Assembly (NCBI GenBank): GCA_964417785.1
Contig: CAYQJO010000178.1
Location: forward strand, 1 to 9,061
Origin: DAOTUL01 sp034437435
Lineage (GTDB): Bacteria > Chloroflexota > Anaerolineae > Aggregatilineales > Phototrophicaceae
Length of the DNA: 9,061 bases
Direction: 5' to 3'
The notes beneath the pieces were generated by a model that saw nothing but the letters and a program-made list of their open reading frames with translations, had not been told where the DNA came from and did no database searches. Position numbers and translations under genes: made by a program. Shown here piece by piece: positions 6,046-9,061 of this stretch (position 1 is its first letter; each line of letters begins with the position of its first letter).

Positions 6046-7611
6046 ATGACCCATCGATTCATCTGGATACTGGCGCTGATCCTGGCAGCTTGCTCTGATG
6101 CCGCCGGTCAGGAAAGCGCCCTTCAGGCGACCGTACCGCAGGCGCAGGAGACGGCACCGCTGTATACCGCGACATTCACGGCGACCGATATACCGACCGG
6201 AACCCATACGCCGTCACCGACGGCAAGCGCTGTGCCAGCGTCAACAACGCCCACCAGCACACCGCAGCCGACGGCAACACGCACCCCACCACCGGTTCCG
6301 ACTGTTCCAATCCAGACCCTGACGCCGTTGGCTGCTGCCGCGATGCCGACCGCTTATGCCCATCCAACGGTGGCCTTTTCCACGCCGGCGGGTTGGAGTT
6401 GTGGTGATTTCCCCTGTGAAGGCGACATCGACGGATTCCTGCAACGTATCCGCGTGCCGAGGGGCTATACCGTGTCGCATGTCGGGCAGTTTCCCGGCCA
6501 ACCGATGCAGATCACCTACGGGCCAGATGAGCGGTTATATGCGACCGTGCTGGAAAACGGCACACGGGTGGGCGCAGTCTACGCCATGAACCCTGACGGC
6601 AGCAGCGAGCGTTACAGCGGCCAGTTTACATCGCCGCTGGGGCTGGCGTTCCAACCGGGTACGGCGGCGCTCTATGTCAGCGCCCGTCTGACGTTGGAAC
6701 AGGGCGGCGGTATCTGGCGGCTGAATCCCGACGGCAGCGTGGATATTGTGGTCGAGAACCTGCCCTGCTGCTTCCAGGTGATCGACAACCAGCCGAACGG
6801 CATGGTCTTCGGTCCCGATGGTTATCTCTACATCGGTGTCGGATCGCTGACCGATCACGCCGAGCCAGAGAACCCAGATTTCCAGCAGTATGCCGAACTA
6901 AACCCATTTGAGGCGTCGATCCTGCGCGTGAATCCGCACACCGGCGAATACACCGTGTTTGCCAGCGGAATTCGCAATCCGTATGACCTGACCTTCGACT
7001 CCACCGGCCAGTTTTACGCCACCGATAACGGACTGCTCACCGGACCGGGCGACCGCTTGCTGGCGGTCAAACCTGGCGGGCATTATGGCTGGCCTTTCTG
7101 GCGGCTGCGCGGCTGTGAGGAATGTCCGCTGCGCGATGGTCGCGTCAATATTCTGCCCGATCTGGTGTTGTTCCCGGATTACACGCTGCCGCGTGGGCTG
7201 GTGGCCTATACCGGCAGCCAGTTCCCGGAGAACATATTTGACTCCGTGTTCGTCGCACTCTGGCACAACACACTCAACGCGCAGCGAGTGGTGCGCATTG
7301 ATCCTGATACAATCCCGACCGATCCGGAAGCATTGCGTGATTACGTACCCGAACCATTTATCACCGGCTTGATCCGTCCCGTTGATGTGACGATTGCGCC
7401 CGATGGCACACTGGTGGTGGCCGATTTTATCTATGGTCACATCTGGCGCGTGACCTTCACTGGCGAACCAACTGAGACCGCCACACCCACACCGTCCAAC
7501 ACACCGACGATCACGCCCACACCGATTCCGTCGTCTACGCCGAGGACTTCCCCGACGCCAGCGGCGACCGCAACCAATTCCCTGTTCAATACGGCGACCC
7601 CAATCCCATGA
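6046..7611 (+). CDS. Lipoprotein with glucose/sorbosone dehydrogenase-like beta-propeller and Thr/Pro linkers
   Basis: A 521-residue exported protein. Its signal peptide (MTHRFIWILALILAAC) ends in a lipobox, with Cys16 as the lipid-anchor residue. A Thr/Pro/Ala-rich stretch (about 38-115) leads to a beta-propeller (about 125-472) of the glucose/sorbosone dehydrogenase (PQQ-dependent sugar dehydrogenase) type: blade signatures include ITYGPDERLYATV, LGLAFQPGTAALYVS, NGMVFGPDGYLYIGVGS, GIRNPYDLTFDSTGQFYATDNG and GGHYGWPFW. A second Thr/Pro-rich tail (474-521) ends the protein with no following domain. Where family members usually have the catalytic His before the FGPDG blade, this protein reads DNQPNG (Asn248/Gln249), so sugar oxidation is doubtful. 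There are six cysteines in the mature propeller region, in pairs C119/C124, C241/C242 and C357/C360, suggesting disulfides. The ATG has only a distant AGGTGA (6025-6030); in-frame upstream codons stop at 6040. The gene overlaps the next by 4 bases. It may be a binding or structural propeller at the cell surface instead of an enzyme. Confidence 0.87.
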   Translation: MTHRFIWILALILAACSDAAGQESALQATVPQAQETAPLYTATFTATDIPTGTHTPSPTASAVPASTTPTSTPQPTATRTPPPVPTVPIQTLTPLAAAAMPTAYAHPTVAFSTPAGWSCGDFPCEGDIDGFLQRIRVPRGYTVSHVGQFPGQPMQITYGPDERLYATVLENGTRVGAVYAMNPDGSSERYSGQFTSPLGLAFQPGTAALYVSARLTLEQGGGIWRLNPDGSVDIVVENLPCCFQVIDNQPNGMVFGPDGYLYIGVGSLTDHAEPENPDFQQYAELNPFEASILRVNPHTGEYTVFASGIRNPYDLTFDSTGQFYATDNGLLTGPGDRLLAVKPGGHYGWPFWRLRGCEECPLRDGRVNILPDLVLFPDYTLPRGLVAYTGSQFPENIFDSVFVALWHNTLNAQRVVRIDPDTIPTDPEALRDYVPEPFITGLIRPVDVTIAPDGTLVVADFIYGHIWRVTFTGEPTETATPTPSNTPTITPTPIPSSTPRTSPTPAATATNSLFNTATPIP

Positions 7612-8888
7612 TCCCTGAAGGCAAACGCATTCCATTTGGTTCAACCGCTTTTCCCGTCACAACCGGGGGAACGGTGCTGCAACTCACACCATCCGACGAA
7701 CCAGCCCACTTACGTCTGACCGTCGCCCTGGATCAACGGGCGGAATATGCTGTCGATGTACTGGATGGCGACACCGTTCTCGGTCAACTCGACCTGCGCT
7801 ATGGCTACGCCTGCCAGACATTCGGTCTTACACTCGACCGTATCCCGGCGCAGTTGGGTTTACGGCTGGCTGCCGGTGACGCGCCAGTGTGGCTTTTCGC
7901 CACATCACCGGAGGACGCCTTATCGCCCCATGTCGCACATCGCGGCGGCAATCCGCTGGACCGCTTTCACCAGAAACTCGATTCACTGGCGTCGGTGCAG
8001 CCCTTCGGCTGGCTGGAAGGCTGCGTACTCGATGCGCTTCACGACCTGGACTACACACCAACGCTGGAAAAGCACCTGGCGCTGTTTTTCAACTCCCACC
8101 GGCGACTGATCTATGAGGACCCGCGCAGCAGTCCCCGTGATGACGATTTTCACGGGATCGAAGCGCTGCTGCCGCTGGCCGTCATCGCCGAACGCTGGCC
8201 CGATCACCTCTTGATCGACAAAATGCTTGATTTCTGCCAGAGCCGTACTGATGCCAACGATGTGATTCTCGACGGTGGCACGGTCACGGCAGAAGGGTCA
8301 TATACCATCGCCTATCCGCTGGCGGTCATCGCCCGTCAGCGCGGGCGTGATGATCTGGCCCGGTGGAGTCTGCGCCAGTTGGTCGTCCGCCGTGACCATC
8401 TGGTTGTGGATGATAACCTGCACTTACGCCACCACACCGATGACTCGCGCACATTCCGCAACTGGGCGCGGGCCTACTCCTGGTACATGCTCGGACTGGC
8501 ACGGGTGCTGCCGCTGGTCCCGGATGCTGCGCTGGAAGACGAATTTCGCCGGATCGCCGGAATCGCCATGCGGTATCAACGCGACGACGGCCTCTGGTCG
8601 GTGTTTCTGGATGAACCCCATCTCAAACCAGATACGTCCGGGGCTGCCGGGATTGCGACAGCGCTGGCACGGGGCGCGGCTGCCAATCTGCTGGATATTT
8701 CGGCCCGGTCCGCCGCCGAACGGACGCTTGCGGGGTTGCAACCCTATCTCACGATTGATGGTTATCTGACCGGTGTGGCGCAGTCCAACAAAGGCGGTGA
8801 GGCACTCCAACGCAGCGATTACCGCGTCATCTCACAGATGGGCATGGGCTTGATGGGCCAGCTTATCGCCGCACTCGCACCTGCATGA
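7608..8888 (+). CDS. GH88/GH105-like glycoside hydrolase (six-hairpin fold)
   Basis: A 426-residue protein resembling unsaturated glucuronyl/rhamnogalacturonyl hydrolases, which remove the unsaturated uronic acid left by polysaccharide lyases. Seen: an N-terminal beta-rich segment (about 1-115) of unknown role; then an (alpha/alpha) region with FHGIEALLPLAVIAE (Glu185), TAEGSYTIAYPLAVIAR (228-243), RNWARAYSWYMLGLARVL (284-301), QRDDGLWSVFLDEP (324-337) and DTSGAAGIATALARG (342-356), the last three being characteristic of the family. A closing segment SNKGGEALQRSDYRVISQMGMG (393-414) also matches the family style. The usual catalytic Asp is not plain; Glu185 occupies the expected helix, so this may be a divergent subgroup. 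No signal peptide, so it is probably cytoplasmic. The ATG at 7608 shares ATGA with the lipoprotein's stop, and no Shine-Dalgarno is visible, so translation is probably coupled. Its 3' end overlaps the opposing methyltransferase by 26 bases. Confidence 0.82.
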   Translation: MIPEGKRIPFGSTAFPVTTGGTVLQLTPSDEPAHLRLTVALDQRAEYAVDVLDGDTVLGQLDLRYGYACQTFGLTLDRIPAQLGLRLAAGDAPVWLFATSPEDALSPHVAHRGGNPLDRFHQKLDSLASVQPFGWLEGCVLDALHDLDYTPTLEKHLALFFNSHRRLIYEDPRSSPRDDDFHGIEALLPLAVIAERWPDHLLIDKMLDFCQSRTDANDVILDGGTVTAEGSYTIAYPLAVIARQRGRDDLARWSLRQLVVRRDHLVVDDNLHLRHHTDDSRTFRNWARAYSWYMLGLARVLPLVPDAALEDEFRRIAGIAMRYQRDDGLWSVFLDEPHLKPDTSGAAGIATALARGAAANLLDISARSAAERTLAGLQPYLTIDGYLTGVAQSNKGGEALQRSDYRVISQMGMGLMGQLIAALAPA

Positions 8889-9061
8889 TAATTCTATCCC
8901 CGCCGTTGTAGGGGCTGAAGTCGCTGCCGGCGTATTCCTGTTCAACGACGAAGCCCGCATCGCTCAGAAATGAGAGCATCTGTTCCCGCGTCAGGAAGCG
9001 GCCCCGTGTCTGTTCGCGCACCCGCTCGGTAAAGCCGTCGGGATAGGTCGTTTCATAGACG
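8863..9061 (-). CDS. SAM-dependent methyltransferase, C-terminal part
   Basis: Sixty-five codons on the minus strand run from the window edge to a TAA at 8863-8865 (first complete codon at 9058-9060). The translation contains TRGRFLTREQMLSFLSDAGF followed by VVEQEYAGSDFSPYNGGDRIIMQV. An arginine-rich start, then a threonine-led helix ending in AGF, then a Y-G-x-D-like turn and a final strand form the usual C-terminal end of class I SAM-dependent methyltransferases (Methyltransf_25/11-like). The catalytic SAM-binding part lies outside the window, so substrate and exact family are unknown. The frame is supported by GC-rich third positions and by this match. It is convergent with the GH88/105-like gene and overlaps its last 26 bases, with no terminator hairpin visible between them. 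Confidence 0.72.
   Translation of the reverse strand, partial: VYETTYPDGFTERVREQTRGRFLTREQMLSFLSDAGFVVEQEYAGSDFSPYNGGDRIIMQVRVRR

Noticed and set aside
7476..7607. Open frame continuing upstream of the GH88/105-like start, with a protein-like stretch ending YGDPNP, suggesting a frameshifted fusion to the lipoprotein
   Set aside because: There is no alternative start codon in this stretch, no slippery sequence at the junction, and the Thr/Pro tail in the lipoprotein frame is convincing to its stop. The open frame is a by-product of ACC/CCG repeats. A sequencing-error fusion cannot be fully excluded.
7480..7610. ACC/CCG-rich tract as a CRISPR or tandem DNA repeat
   Set aside because: Units are not fixed in length or sequence; the repetition is at the amino-acid level (Thr-Pro) in a coding frame.
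6898..7644. Minus-strand open frame (248 codons) across the lipoprotein's 3' end
   Set aside because: The translation is low-complexity Arg/Gly-rich where it runs opposite the Thr/Pro-coding repeat, as expected for an antisense shadow.
8896..8914. CCCC...GGGG inverted repeat as a terminator for the GH88/105-like gene
   Set aside because: The stem is only 4 bp with a 9-11-base loop and no T-tract, and it lies inside the methyltransferase coding region.

Overview
The window is dense, GC-rich bacterial DNA with almost no intergenic space. It looks chromosomal. Long Thr/Pro-rich linkers in a lipoprotein, together with the types of genes present, suggest a Chloroflexota (Anaerolineae-like) genome. 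That placement is an inference from style, since no rRNA or marker gene is visible. I see no mobile element, CRISPR array, tRNA or rRNA.

Left part (1-2212, minus strand): a co-directional block. UDP-glucose 4-epimerase (galE-like) comes first and overlaps by 8 bases an Eis-type GNAT N-acetyltransferase. A further gene may begin just before the window edge. A 113-base divergent spacer (2213-2325) separates galE from an M3-family zinc oligoendopeptidase (2326-4017, plus strand), which ends in a clear hairpin terminator with an 11-bp perfect stem.

Middle and right part (4086-8888, plus strand): a small unrecognised protein with STAS/SpoIIAA-like topology; then, behind a consensus TATAAT promoter, a probable three-gene unit. 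The unit is a multi-membrane-spanning GT-C (family 39-like) glycosyltransferase, a lipoprotein carrying a glucose/sorbosone dehydrogenase-type beta-propeller between two Thr/Pro-rich segments, and a GH88/GH105-like (six-hairpin) protein that starts inside the lipoprotein's stop codon (ATGA). The last gene converges on, and overlaps by 26 bases, the 3' end of a SAM-dependent methyltransferase that enters from the right edge on the minus strand.

Together galE, the GT39-like enzyme, the propeller lipoprotein and the GH88/105-like enzyme give an envelope-glycan or carbohydrate theme, but nothing here proves they act in one pathway. I did not find a convincing undescribed system. The best leads are the propeller lipoprotein, which seems to lack the usual catalytic histidine, its coupled atypical GH88/105 partner, and the small STAS-like protein.
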